From positions 25,203-89,202 of the forward strand of contig JAIEEY010000078.1 in NCBI GenBank assembly GCA_029067205.1: a DNA stretch of 64,000 nt, in the 5' to 3' direction. The notes below the pieces were generated by a model. That model was not told the origin of the DNA and did not search any database. It saw only the letters and a program-made list of their open reading frames with translations. This DNA is from Lachnospiraceae bacterium. GTDB taxonomy: Bacteria > Bacillota > Clostridia > Lachnospirales > Lachnospiraceae. Positions within the stretch are counted from its first letter, which is position 1. Every line of letters begins with the position of its first letter. The position numbers and the translations under genes are program-made. Shown piece after piece: positions 9,677-17,773 of the stretch.

Positions 9677-10501
9677 TTATTTTACCAGGCCGTAAACTTC
9701 ATCAAGTATCCCGTCGATTATGCATTCATCAACGTCCATATACTTTTCTATAACAGCTTCCCTCGCAAGGGCGGAATCCTGTTTAAATTTATAATATGTT
9801 TCCGCCATATTTCGGATGCCTTTCTTCTGCTCCTCAATTCTTTCTTCAGCCCTTTCATCAGCTACATACTGTTCAAATAAAGTCGCCATAATCTTAACCC
9901 CTTCCTTCTTGTGCTTGAAGTAATCCACCCTGCTGCACAGCTTTGCAAATTTCTTGTTTGTGCCCCTGCTGTCTTTAAAATACTTCATCAGCTCCGCTAT
10001 TTCAGATCCGTCATCAATAGCAATATTCGCATAAATCTCATGTACGCCGTTGTCCACTGTTTCGCCCGTTTCGTCAATCACCCTGCTGATGTGGTAGACT
10101 GTCCTGCCCCTGTCAAAAACGTCAAATCTTGATATGAATACCATGTAAACGTCGGGCAGATTCTTGTATTTTATACCCTTCTCGGTAAACGTGGTGTCGA
10201 TATTGGACTGGTTGAAGCGCACCCGCTTTTGGTGGTCGTCATCATCAGCCTTTTGTACTTCTATGTTGGCCATTGAGCCATCATTCATCTCACACAGGGC
10301 ATCCAGTACCACCGAATGCGCTCCGTTATTCCGTAAAAAACGCTGTACCTGACACTGGATTACCCTTAACCTGGGCTGTTCCAAAATGATACGAAGCATT
10401 TCCCCGCATACCTCTCTGTCTTCCGCTACCTTGTGAAAAAATACATCATCTATCACATTTAAACTCTGAACAAGCGCCATCTGTTCGTCTAAAGTCTTCA
10501 T
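9677..10501 (-). CDS. Rpn family recombination-promoting nuclease / PD-(D/E)XK transposase-like protein
   Basis: This 274-residue protein matches the Rpn/PDDEXK family (often annotated as putative transposase), whose members cleave DNA and promote RecA-independent recombination. The nuclease core is visible as an Asp strand before LCEMNDGSMANIEVQKAD, giving the D...ExQ pattern, followed by a helix with RVRFNQSNIDTT. A family-typical charged tail (ADERAEERIEEQKKG) follows. The track starts at MIQYY, but AAAGGGGGC sits just before the MKTLDE start, so I place the start at 10501. It is convergent with the RNA polymerase operon. A second, divergent family member lies at 53604-54422. Confidence 0.85.
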   Translation of the reverse strand: MKTLDEQMALVQSLNVIDDVFFHKVAEDREVCGEMLRIILEQPRLRVIQCQVQRFLRNNGAHSVVLDALCEMNDGSMANIEVQKADDDDHQKRVRFNQSNIDTTFTEKGIKYKNLPDVYMVFISRFDVFDRGRTVYHISRVIDETGETVDNGVHEIYANIAIDDGSEIAELMKYFKDSRGTNKKFAKLCSRVDYFKHKKEGVKIMATLFEQYVADERAEERIEEQKKGIRNMAETYYKFKQDSALAREAVIEKYMDVDECIIDGILDEVYGLVK

Positions 10502-10794
10502 AAATGCCCCCTTTGAATAGTATTGTATCATGCGTCCTATTGGATTGCCACTACTTTCTTTTTAAATTTTCTGCTATCCAAACAGAATTGCGCCGTTGCC
10601 CTGTACTTTATCCATATTGAAAAACTTCCCAACATATTCTGCATTCAAAATCGGGAGTGCAGGATTGTCCATTGACACAGGATATAATGAATTGTATTTC
10701 GTTAACGCTCATGAATTGATGTTGATAAATACGTTTACTTATGCTAACATTATACCCATAAATGGGATAATAAATGAGAAAGGAAATGCGTGCT
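10502..10794. other. Intergenic gap with a promoter and a possible gene fragment
   Basis: Between the divergent Rpn and HU-like genes, the minus strand reads a short coding-like stretch from about 10672 down to 10573 that ends GNGAILFG and a stop. It has no ribosome site and may be a gene remnant or chance. The plus-strand promoter is listed separately. Confidence 0.3.
10722..10750 (+). promoter_or_regulatory. Likely sigma-A promoter of the HU-like gene
   Basis: TTGATA and TAACAT are separated by exactly 17 bases, about 45 bases ahead of the HU-like start codon. The match to the vegetative consensus is 5/6 and 4/6. If correct, this element gene is read by the host polymerase rather than by the element's own one. 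Confidence 0.45.
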
Positions 10795-11199
10795 ATGGCT
10801 AGAAGACCAAGAAATGAATATGCAAACTGGATACATCTTCTTTCTGAGACCTCAGCAATAAGAGAACTTCTTGTTGCCGAACTGGAAAATCTGTCACCGG
10901 ACTGTAATACAAAGTTTATAAAGGAATCAATCATGGGGTCTCCAGGAATTGGTGACAAAATAACAAAGAAGGTTTTTGATACCTTTATTGAACTTATAGG
11001 CGTAAAAATAATGGAATCACAGGATAAGGAATTTTATATACCAAATTTTGGGACATTTGCTGTAAAGACGCACAGGGGACATAAAATGAAACTTAATCCG
11101 CGAGAAGAAGATGGACAGGTTGTTGATATTCCAGATTATAAAATGCTTCGGTTTAAGCCGGATGACAAATTTAAGTCTGATGTTTTAATGATTGATTAG
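10795..11199 (+). CDS. HU/IHF-like DNA-binding protein
   Basis: The C-terminal half follows the HU fold closely: IPNFGTFAVKTHRGHKMKLNPRE, then VVDIPDYKMLRFKPDDKFKSDV. This compares with [22 protein letters not shown]...IPA...FKPGK.LK in HU. The N-terminal half (about 55 residues) carries a helical segment less like HU. HU-type proteins bend and compact DNA and assist recombination and replication. AGAAAGGA lies about ten bases before ATG 10795, so I prefer that start over ATG 10774, giving about 134 residues. That is longer than the usual 90-95, so it is a variant, as often seen in phage and mobile elements. It sits next to an inverted-repeat module at 11243-11400. Confidence 0.75.
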   Translation: MARRPRNEYANWIHLLSETSAIRELLVAELENLSPDCNTKFIKESIMGSPGIGDKITKKVFDTFIELIGVKIMESQDKEFYIPNFGTFAVKTHRGHKMKLNPREEDGQVVDIPDYKMLRFKPDDKFKSDVLMID

Positions 11200-11242
11200 T
11201 CATTAGTAAATTACGGCTCTGTATACGGGTATTTGGAAGCTT

Positions 11243-11400
11243 TTATAACCTAAATTCCGCAAAAATTATAACGAGCCAGTATTTACAAGGGTTTGAAGCA
11301 TATCTCGTTATAAACGAATTAAAACTATGCATTTTTGTATCCCCGTGTTTACAAGGATTTGAAGCCCTCGTTATAACTCGATGCGGAATTTAGGTTATAA
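11243..11400. repeat. 158-bp module with perfect 18-bp terminal inverted repeats and internal direct repeats
   Basis: TTATAACCTAAATTCCGC (11243-11260) is the exact reverse complement of 11383-11400. Inside is a second inverted pair, TTATAACGAG (11266-11275) and CTCGTTATAA (11367-11376). Between them are two direct copies of TTTACAAGGRTTTGAAGC (11282-11299 and 11348-11365), and a weaker third copy lies just outside on the left. This looks like a MITE or a recombinase/arm-site array. The outer TTATAA could be a target duplication. Confidence 0.7.
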
Positions 11401-11473
11401 TTTTAAGCAATTGTAATTTATTAAATCATGGTAGATTATGTGAATAATGAATTTTAGTTATTGGGAGTAAATT

Positions 11474-12070
11474 ATGCAGCTGGAAAGATTCAGGAATGAT
11501 TTTATGCTAAATCGTCTTTGTGAAATTTTTGAATACCCGGTCTGCTGCTGGAATGGTGCAGATTGTCTAAAACTCTATGAAACTGAAAAGACCTCAGCTA
11601 TTGTTGATAAAGATATAGATTGGCGTAAAACTTTGGAGGAAATTTGCATAGAAAATCAATTTCCGGTAATTTATTACGAGAATGAGTTTACGTTTTTTGG
11701 ACTTTTTAAGACAAGCAAGGGTGTCTTTTTCAGTATTGGCCCGGTAGTACGGGAAACGGCAAAATCTGCATTTATAGAATATTATCGACGAGAACATCAT
11801 ATTAAAGAGAGTTTGGAATTAAAAAGATCCAGTCTGGCTTCTATGACAAAACTTTTAGTTATGCTGTTTTACCAATGTCAGGGAGAGAAGATACAGTATC
11901 AGGATATCATTATGAGAAGCAGCAATACGAAACTTGATTCATGGCGCTACGAGAGTGAGTTGGAATTTTACCAATTGGAACAGTCGGAATATGACAGAGA
12001 ACACTACAGCGGAAGAAAGTTTGAGTTAGAATTATACGAAAAGGAGATATTGATGGCGTTAAAAGAATGA
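11474..12070 (+). pseudogene. AraC-family regulator, N-terminal sensor part (frame-broken)
   Basis: This 198-residue frame is the ligand-sensing half of an AraC-family regulator whose DNA-binding half continues in the next entry, in the -1 frame. The break is visible in the sequence: the other frame already reads GDIDGVKRMMGGM before the ATG that starts the second ORF, and family members read a continuous YEKE...EGD...M here. An indel or short deletion near 12035-12045 therefore explains the split better than two genes. The regulator sits just upstream of a glycoside locus and probably once controlled it. Confidence 0.65.
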
Positions 12071-12666
12071 TGGGCGGCATGGTACCGGATATGCAGATGG
12101 CTGGCTCGGTTGCAAGGCGGCTGGATAAACAGAGTGAATACCTGACGGTTGTATTGGTGACACTTTTGTCCAGAGCAGCCATAGAAGGAGGAGCAGATTC
12201 GGAGGCAGCTTATGAATTGGGTGATATTTATTTACGCAGGGTTGAAATGAGTAGCGTCGGAGGTGGGAATTTTAATACAATTGGTTTTCAGGCTGCCTGT
12301 GAATTTACAGAAATGGTTATTAAAGCCCAGAAACATACAAATGACTATCATATTGATGCGTGTAAGAGTTACATAGCAAAAAATCTGAGAAAGGATTTGA
12401 AAGTAGGAGACATAGCACCAGCAATCGGAATCAGCAGAACCTATCTGGCCCATAAATTCCGCGAAGCAGAGGGAATTACGGTTCAGGAGTATATCCTCCG
12501 GGAGAAATGCGGACATGCTGCTAATATGCTGACGTATTCTGATTATCCAATTTCTATTATCGCTGAGTATTTTTGTTTTTCTTCACCAAGCCATTTTGGG
12601 AATTGTTTCAAAAGGATTTATGGAATGACGCCCAAAGCTTATAGATTGAAAAACTTTAAAAAGTGA
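12067..12666 (+). pseudogene. AraC-family regulator, C-terminal DNA-binding part (frame-broken)
   Basis: This 199-residue frame ends with two helix-turn-helix units of the AraC/XylS type: VGDIAPAIGISRTYLAHKFRE, then ISIIAEYFCFSSPSHFGNCFKR with the classic ending GMTPKAYR. The ATGA overlap with the upstream frame would allow translational coupling, but no ribosome site precedes ATG 12067. The frame also continues meaningfully upstream of that ATG, so I read it as the second half of one broken gene. If the downstream piece is still made, it would be a DNA-binding domain without its sensor. Confidence 0.7.
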
Positions 12667-12860
12667 AAATGTAATTTAGAAATACAAGAGTTTGTCATGG
12701 TTGGCAGGCTTTTTTAATTTCAAACAACATACATAGATGCAATTTAAAGCACACAAATGATAGAAAGGATGCTTTATTTATTTTACTATTTGGTTATGGA
12801 ATAAAGTGGCGGTGAAACAAAGCAACCATTATAAAGCACACAAATGTAAGGAGAATGAGT

Positions 12861-13157
12861 ATGAAAGAAAAAACAAAAAAAGTTAGCGACCCCGGTTCAT
12901 TTAAAGTCTGGAAGGTTCCTGCATGGGCATCCAGAGCGGCAGCATTGACTGTCAACATTGCTGTTTTGCTGCAGGTTACATATTATTGTACGGATGCGCT
13001 TGGAATGGCTCCCGGCTTGGTCGGTATGCTTTTACTGGTATCAAAACTTTTTGACGGATTTACCGATTTGGCTGCAGGGTTTATCATTGACAAGACACAT
13101 TCAAAATTGGGGAAAGCAAGACCTTATGAATTTTGGGCGTGTTTCAATTCTAGTTGA
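12861..13157 (+). pseudogene. GPH-type sugar symporter, N-terminal part cut by a MITE
   Basis: About 95 residues of a glycoside-pentoside-hexuronide (GPH, MFS) transporter are present, including the first membrane helices and the family signature DGFTDLAAGFIIDKT...GKARPYE. GGAG seven bases before ATG 12861 favours this start over ATG 12855. The frame runs into a 129-bp MITE right after PYEF and ends with a few foreign residues. Deleting the MITE and one target copy gives PYEFCILLAWIFTVL without a break, so the two halves are one gene. It is the likely sugar importer of the downstream GH2/GH3 cluster. Confidence 0.85.
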
Positions 13158-13272
13158 CAAATGCATGTTTACAAATTGCCATGGAAAGCTTTTAAATACG
13201 ACAAAATAGGACGCATCTGTTTCTGTAATTTGTCAACTAATCATTGTGGATTTTGAAACACGCCGAATTTTG
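13128..13272. mobile_element. 129-bp MITE with 8-bp target duplication GAATTTTG
   Basis: The element spans 13136-13264 and is flanked on both sides by GAATTTTG (13128-13135 and 13265-13272). Its ends are inverted: GGCGTGTTTCAA on the left, TTGAAACACGCC on the right, with a second inverted pair, AGTTGACAAAT and ATTTGTCAACT, further in. It has no room for a transposase, so it must have been moved in trans. The 8-bp duplication suits several IS families, including IS256 and ISL3. Confidence 0.85.
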
Positions 13273-14359
13273 TATTCTTTTGGCATGGATTTTTACAGTA
13301 CTTATGTTCAGTACCCCGACAAATTTTAGCATGACAGGAAAATGTATATGGGTATTTGTCACTTATACTATGATCTGTTCAGTGTTCCAGACATTCCTGA
13401 ATGCTTCGGATGCAGTGTATATGGCAAGGGCATTTACAGCGCAAGATACACAGACTAAAATCCTTTCCTTTGCATCTCCGATCCAGATGATCTGCAGCAT
13501 TGCCGCAGGAGCAACGTTACCGATTATGATTAATTCTTTTGGAAGAGAACCGGGCGGCTGGACGAAGATCGGTCTGATTTTTGCAGTTCCTTATGGTATT
13601 CTCGGTCTTGCACGTTTCTTTTTCATTAAGGAACTTGACATTGAAGAAACACAGCAGGAAAGCAGCCAGCAGAGTTTAAAATCCCTGTTGAATATCATCA
13701 GGCAGAATAAGTATATCTTCATTATTGCTGTCTTTACTTTAGTCGGCGGATTGATCCAAAATATTGGAAGTGCAGTTACAAATTACTATTTTCAGTATGT
13801 TTATGGCGATCTGAATATTGCCGGACTGTTTGGGGCACTTAGTATCATTTCACCATTTCTGCTGGTTATTATGCCGGTCTTGTTAAAGAAGAATTCATTG
13901 GCAAAGCTTACTATGTTTAGCTGTGTGATTGGTGCATTAGGCAATCTGTTGAAATTCGTAGGCAAAACCAGCCTGCCACTCCTGATTGTAGGTAATCTGC
14001 TTACTATGGTACCGCTGATGTTTTCCTGCATGATCAACATATTCCTGATTGAATGTATGGATTTCGGAGAGTGGAAGAATGGTGTCAGGGTAGAAGGCGG
14101 TCTTGGTTCTATTAACGGTTTTGCCAGCAAGTTAGGTACGGGTCTGTCCTCAGTTATTGTTGGGTTTGTGATGCAGATTGCAGGATATGACGGGACACTG
14201 GCACAGCAGTCTCAATCAGCGAATTTTGCAATTATAGCATTGTACTCCCTCATTCCTTTAGCTTTGTTTGTTATCCAGTTTTTGGTTATGAAGCAATATG
14301 ATCTGGATAAAAAGCTTCCGCAGATCCGGGCTGAACTGGAAGAGAGACACAATGCATAA
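13265..14359 (+). pseudogene. GPH-type sugar symporter, C-terminal part
   Basis: This is the rest of the MITE-split transporter, with about ten hydrophobic helices. The ORF track begins at ATG 13244 inside the MITE, so the first seven residues are foreign. Genuine transporter sequence starts at EFCILLAWIF. The central loop (FIKELDIEETQQES) and later helices are intact, and the frame ends eight residues after the final helix with no further damage. A shortened product from the internal ATG is unlikely to transport, because the N-terminal helices are missing. The SDR gene follows 19 bases later. Confidence 0.8.
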
Positions 14360-14378
14360 AGAAAGGCAGGAATTGTAA

Positions 14379-15230
14379 ATGAAAGATTATTTTGGCTATG
14401 AAGGAAAGATATGTGTCGTGACCGGAGCATCTTCCGGTATGGGTAAAGCCGCCGCCGCTATGTTAGTAGATTTAGGGGCAAAAGTCTATGCTATAGCACG
14501 CAGAAGATGCGAGGTTGAAGGATTGGTCTGTAGTATTCAGGCTGATTTGAGTAAAAAAGAAGAAATTGATGCTGCATTTGGGCAGATCCCTGAGCATATT
14601 GACAGTTTCTTTGGAGTTGCAGGATTGTCCGGCAGTAAATCTGATTATATGACTACTTTCAATGTAAACTATACCGCGAATCATTATATTACGGAAAAAT
14701 ATCTGAAAACGAGGATGCAGGAGGGCGGTTCCATTCTGTTTGTGACTTCTACCTCCGGTGTGGCATGGCGTGAAAATCACCGGGAAGCGGAAAAGATTCT
14801 AAGTATGGGAGACTGGCAGGAAGTACAGGAGGGAATGGAAAAACTGGTTAAGCCGGGAACCCCTGCGCAGGTGGCCTATATGTTATCTAAACGGGTCGCA
14901 AATGCCTATGCGTGTTCATTGGCTGTGGAACTGGGTGAACGCCACATCCGCGTCAATGCGGTTATGCCCGGCAGTACGGATACCGGTATGAAAGATGAAT
15001 TTGCAATGATGGCTGGAGGATTGGAGAATATGATTCGTTTTGCGGGAAAAGCTGGTCGTCTCGCAACTTCCGAAGAGGTTGCCATGCCTATTGTATTTTT
15101 GAACAGTAACATGGCAGGATTCATCAGTGGCGAAGAACTTATTGTAGATTATTGTGACAATGCCATGAAGAAACTGGATTTAAAACCAGAAGTCTGTGGG
15201 GCACCAGCGCTTCCTGAAGAAGTGCTATGA
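14379..15230 (+). CDS. Short-chain dehydrogenase/reductase
   Basis: This 283-residue classical SDR enzyme acts in the cytoplasm with NAD(P). The cofactor motif TGASSGMGKAA is at residues 15-25, the structural motif VTSTSG follows, and the catalytic YMLSK is near 169-173. The downstream motif IRVNAVMPGSTDTGM is typical. The substrate cannot be read from sequence; bile-acid or sugar-alcohol dehydrogenases are among close-looking families. It lies between the broken symporter and GH2, so a role with the same sugar or glycoside is plausible. A ribosome site (GGCAGGA) precedes the ATG. Confidence 0.85.
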   Translation: MKDYFGYEGKICVVTGASSGMGKAAAAMLVDLGAKVYAIARRRCEVEGLVCSIQADLSKKEEIDAAFGQIPEHIDSFFGVAGLSGSKSDYMTTFNVNYTANHYITEKYLKTRMQEGGSILFVTSTSGVAWRENHREAEKILSMGDWQEVQEGMEKLVKPGTPAQVAYMLSKRVANAYACSLAVELGERHIRVNAVMPGSTDTGMKDEFAMMAGGLENMIRFAGKAGRLATSEEVAMPIVFLNSNMAGFISGEELIVDYCDNAMKKLDLKPEVCGAPALPEEVL

Positions 15231-15293
15231 AAACTGTTTCAATTCTGGAAATTTAATCTGAGCGCCATTAGATATAAAAAGGAGAAAAAGCTT

Positions 15294-17687
15294 ATGTTAC
15301 AGATTGACTTTTGTAAAGATTGGAAATTTAGGAAAAAGGGGGAGGAAGAGTTTACAGTTGTAACTCTGCCCCATGACGCTATGATATGTGAAGAAAGATT
15401 TGCGGAATGTGAGAGTGGGGCTGCCGGAGCCTATTTTCCCGGCGGCGTTTATGAATATGAGAAAGAATTTGAGGTCCCGTCAGAATGGGAAGGGAAAAAG
15501 ATTTTAATCCGTTTCGAGGGGATATACCGCAAAGCTGAGATATCTGTGAATGGAGTGCGTGTTGGAAAGATTGTAAACGGATATACGGAAAGAACTTTTG
15601 AACTGGCACCGGCTCTGCATTACGGAACAAAAAATACGATGAAAGCAGTCGTGGATAACTCCGAAGTGCCGAACAGCAGATGGTACAGCGGTTCCGGCAT
15701 TTACCGTCCGGTTACCCTCTTTGTACTGGAGTCTGGACATATTGAGTTAGACGGTATCAGGATCAATACGATTTCCTATGCACCTGCAAAGATTGCAGTA
15801 TCTGTGAAACACACAGGAGGGGCAGCATCAGTGTCTGTTCTGGATGAGGGTAAGGTTGTAGCATCGGTTGCAGGTGATGTAGTGGAATTGGAGATTCCGG
15901 ATGCAAAGCTGTGGAGTGAGACAGATCCATTTCTGTATATATGTAAAGTGGTATTAAAAGACGGCGAGGTGATTACAGATACCAGAGAAGCTTCTTTTGG
16001 AATCAGGAAGATCGAGTGGAGTCCAAAAGGTCTTTTGATTAATGGGCAGGAAACATTGTTGCGTGGAGGATGTGTCCATCATGACAATGGTATTCTTGGT
16101 GCCTGTGCCTATGCAGAGGCGGAAGAGAGGAAAGTCCGTATTATGAAAGAATATGGCTACAATGCTATCCGTTCTTCCCATAATCCCTGTTCCCGCGCGA
16201 TGCTGGATGCCTGTGATCGTTTAGGTATGTATATGATAGATGAGACTTGGGATATGTGGTATCAGCATAAGAGCAAATATGACTATGCGGCTGATTTTAT
16301 GGATAACTATACGGATGATATTGACAGTATGGTGCAGAAAGACTATAACCATCCATGTGTACTCATGTATTCCATCGGAAATGAGATTTCGGAGCCGGCG
16401 AAAGAAGAAGGCATAGAACTTGCCCGCAAAATGATAGGGCATTTACATGGGCTGGATGATTCGCGTCCGGTCACAGCCGGTTTGAACCTGATGATTGTGG
16501 CAAATGCCTCCAAGGGACAGGAAATGTATAATGAAGACGGTGGTGTCAATGCGGATACTGCAAGTGAAATAGGTGGTGTACCTGATGAGGGCGCGTCACA
16601 AATGCCGGATATGAGCCAGATGAACAGTACTATGTTTAATCAAATGGCCATGATGGTAGGTGCCGGCATGAACCATTCGGCTGACAGTGAAGAGGCTGAT
16701 AAGGCAACCACTCCGATTTTGGATGCCTTAGATATAGCAGGATATAATTATGCTTCCGGAAGATATCCGTTGGAGGGGGAGGCACACCCAGACCGTATTG
16801 TATTTGGCAGTGAGACCTTCCCGCAGGATATTCCCGTGAATTGGGCTATGGTAGAACAGTATCCGTATTTAATCGGGGATTTCATGTGGACTGCATGGGA
16901 TTATCTTGGAGAAGCGGGACTAGGGGCATGGGCTTATACAGAAGATGCAATGAGCTTTAATAAGCCGTACCCATGGCTTTTAGGCGGTGCCGGTGTCATT
17001 GACCTCATCGGGCATGGCGATGGAAGTGCATTGCTTGCAAAAGCGGTATGGGGGAAAAATAATGGACAGATAGGCATTGCAGTAACACCGGCAAACCATC
17101 CGGGTATTGAAGTAATTAAATCCGCATGGAGGGGAACCAATGCTATTCCGAGTTGGTCGTGGAAAGGTTGCGAGGGCAATCCTGTTACTGTGGAAGTATA
17201 TACGAAAGCAGCGAAAGTTGTTCTTTCCTTAAATGGAAATGTGATTGGTGAGACTGCCCCAGAAAACTGTAAAGTGTGCTTTGAAACGATATATCAGCCC
17301 GGTGAATTGTCAGCAGTCGGGTATGATCAAAATGGTGCAGCCATAGAGAGCGGTTCTTTATATTCAGCAGTTGGTAATAATAAGATTTGCCTGCGGGCGG
17401 AAAGCAGTGCAATTGCGAATGATGCCGTGGTTTTTGTTGAGGTCAATATCTGTGGAGAAAATGGTGTGGTTGAGTCCAATGCGGATGAAATGCTGACAGT
17501 TCGTGCAGAGGGTGCTGAAATCCTAGGTTTTGGCAGTGCACAGAGGCGTACGGAAGAATCATTTGTTACATTCGGTTATACCAGTTATTATGGAAGGGCA
17601 TTGGCGGCAGTGCGTATCACGGATGCTGAACATGTAAAGATAGCCGTTAAAGGTGCGACTTTGGAAGAACAGGAAATTTTATTGTAA
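15294..17687 (+). CDS. Glycoside hydrolase family 2 (beta-galactosidase/beta-glucuronidase type)
   Basis: This 797-residue enzyme shows the GH2 order: jelly-roll sugar-binding domain (about 1-160, SRWYSGSGIYRPV), Ig-like domain (about 165-255), then the TIM barrel. The general acid/base is E364 in SIGNEISEP and the likely nucleophile is E507 in FGSETFP. The barrel contains an unusual Met/Gly/Ala-rich insert around 415-460 (MPDMSQMNSTMFNQ). C-terminal Ig-like domains (DUF4982-type) follow. There is no signal peptide, so it works on imported sugars. AAAAAGGAG precedes the start. GH3 follows, suggesting stepwise hydrolysis of one oligosaccharide or plant glycoside. Confidence 0.9.
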   Translation: MLQIDFCKDWKFRKKGEEEFTVVTLPHDAMICEERFAECESGAAGAYFPGGVYEYEKEFEVPSEWEGKKILIRFEGIYRKAEISVNGVRVGKIVNGYTERTFELAPALHYGTKNTMKAVVDNSEVPNSRWYSGSGIYRPVTLFVLESGHIELDGIRINTISYAPAKIAVSVKHTGGAASVSVLDEGKVVASVAGDVVELEIPDAKLWSETDPFLYICKVVLKDGEVITDTREASFGIRKIEWSPKGLLINGQETLLRGGCVHHDNGILGACAYAEAEERKVRIMKEYGYNAIRSSHNPCSRAMLDACDRLGMYMIDETWDMWYQHKSKYDYAADFMDNYTDDIDSMVQKDYNHPCVLMYSIGNEISEPAKEEGIELARKMIGHLHGLDDSRPVTAGLNLMIVANASKGQEMYNEDGGVNADTASEIGGVPDEGASQMPDMSQMNSTMFNQMAMMVGAGMNHSADSEEADKATTPILDALDIAGYNYASGRYPLEGEAHPDRIVFGSETFPQDIPVNWAMVEQYPYLIGDFMWTAWDYLGEAGLGAWAYTEDAMSFNKPYPWLLGGAGVIDLIGHGDGSALLAKAVWGKNNGQIGIAVTPANHPGIEVIKSAWRGTNAIPSWSWKGCEGNPVTVEVYTKAAKVVLSLNGNVIGETAPENCKVCFETIYQPGELSAVGYDQNGAAIESGSLYSAVGNNKICLRAESSAIANDAVVFVEVNICGENGVVESNADEMLTVRAEGAEILGFGSAQRRTEESFVTFGYTSYYGRALAAVRITDAEHVKIAVKGATLEEQEILL

Positions 17688-17720
17688 AATAAAAGTATAA
17701 AAAGCAGAACGGTTATGAAA

Positions 17721-17749
17721 ATGGGTATAGTCTGCAGGCCTGTACCCAT
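17721..17749. promoter_or_regulatory. Dyad upstream of the GH3 gene
   Basis: ATGGGTA and TACCCAT flank a central CAGGCCTG-like palindrome in the short gap between GH2 and GH3, just ahead of the AAGGAGG ribosome site. It could be an operator or a weak mRNA hairpin that tunes GH3 translation. Confidence 0.3.
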
Positions 17750-17773
17750 ATAGTAATATGATAAGGAGGATTT

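Noticed and set aside
12067-12069. A separate small AraC gene starting at ATG 12067
   Set aside because: The frame continues meaningfully upstream of the ATG and there is no ribosome site, so it is the second half of one broken gene.
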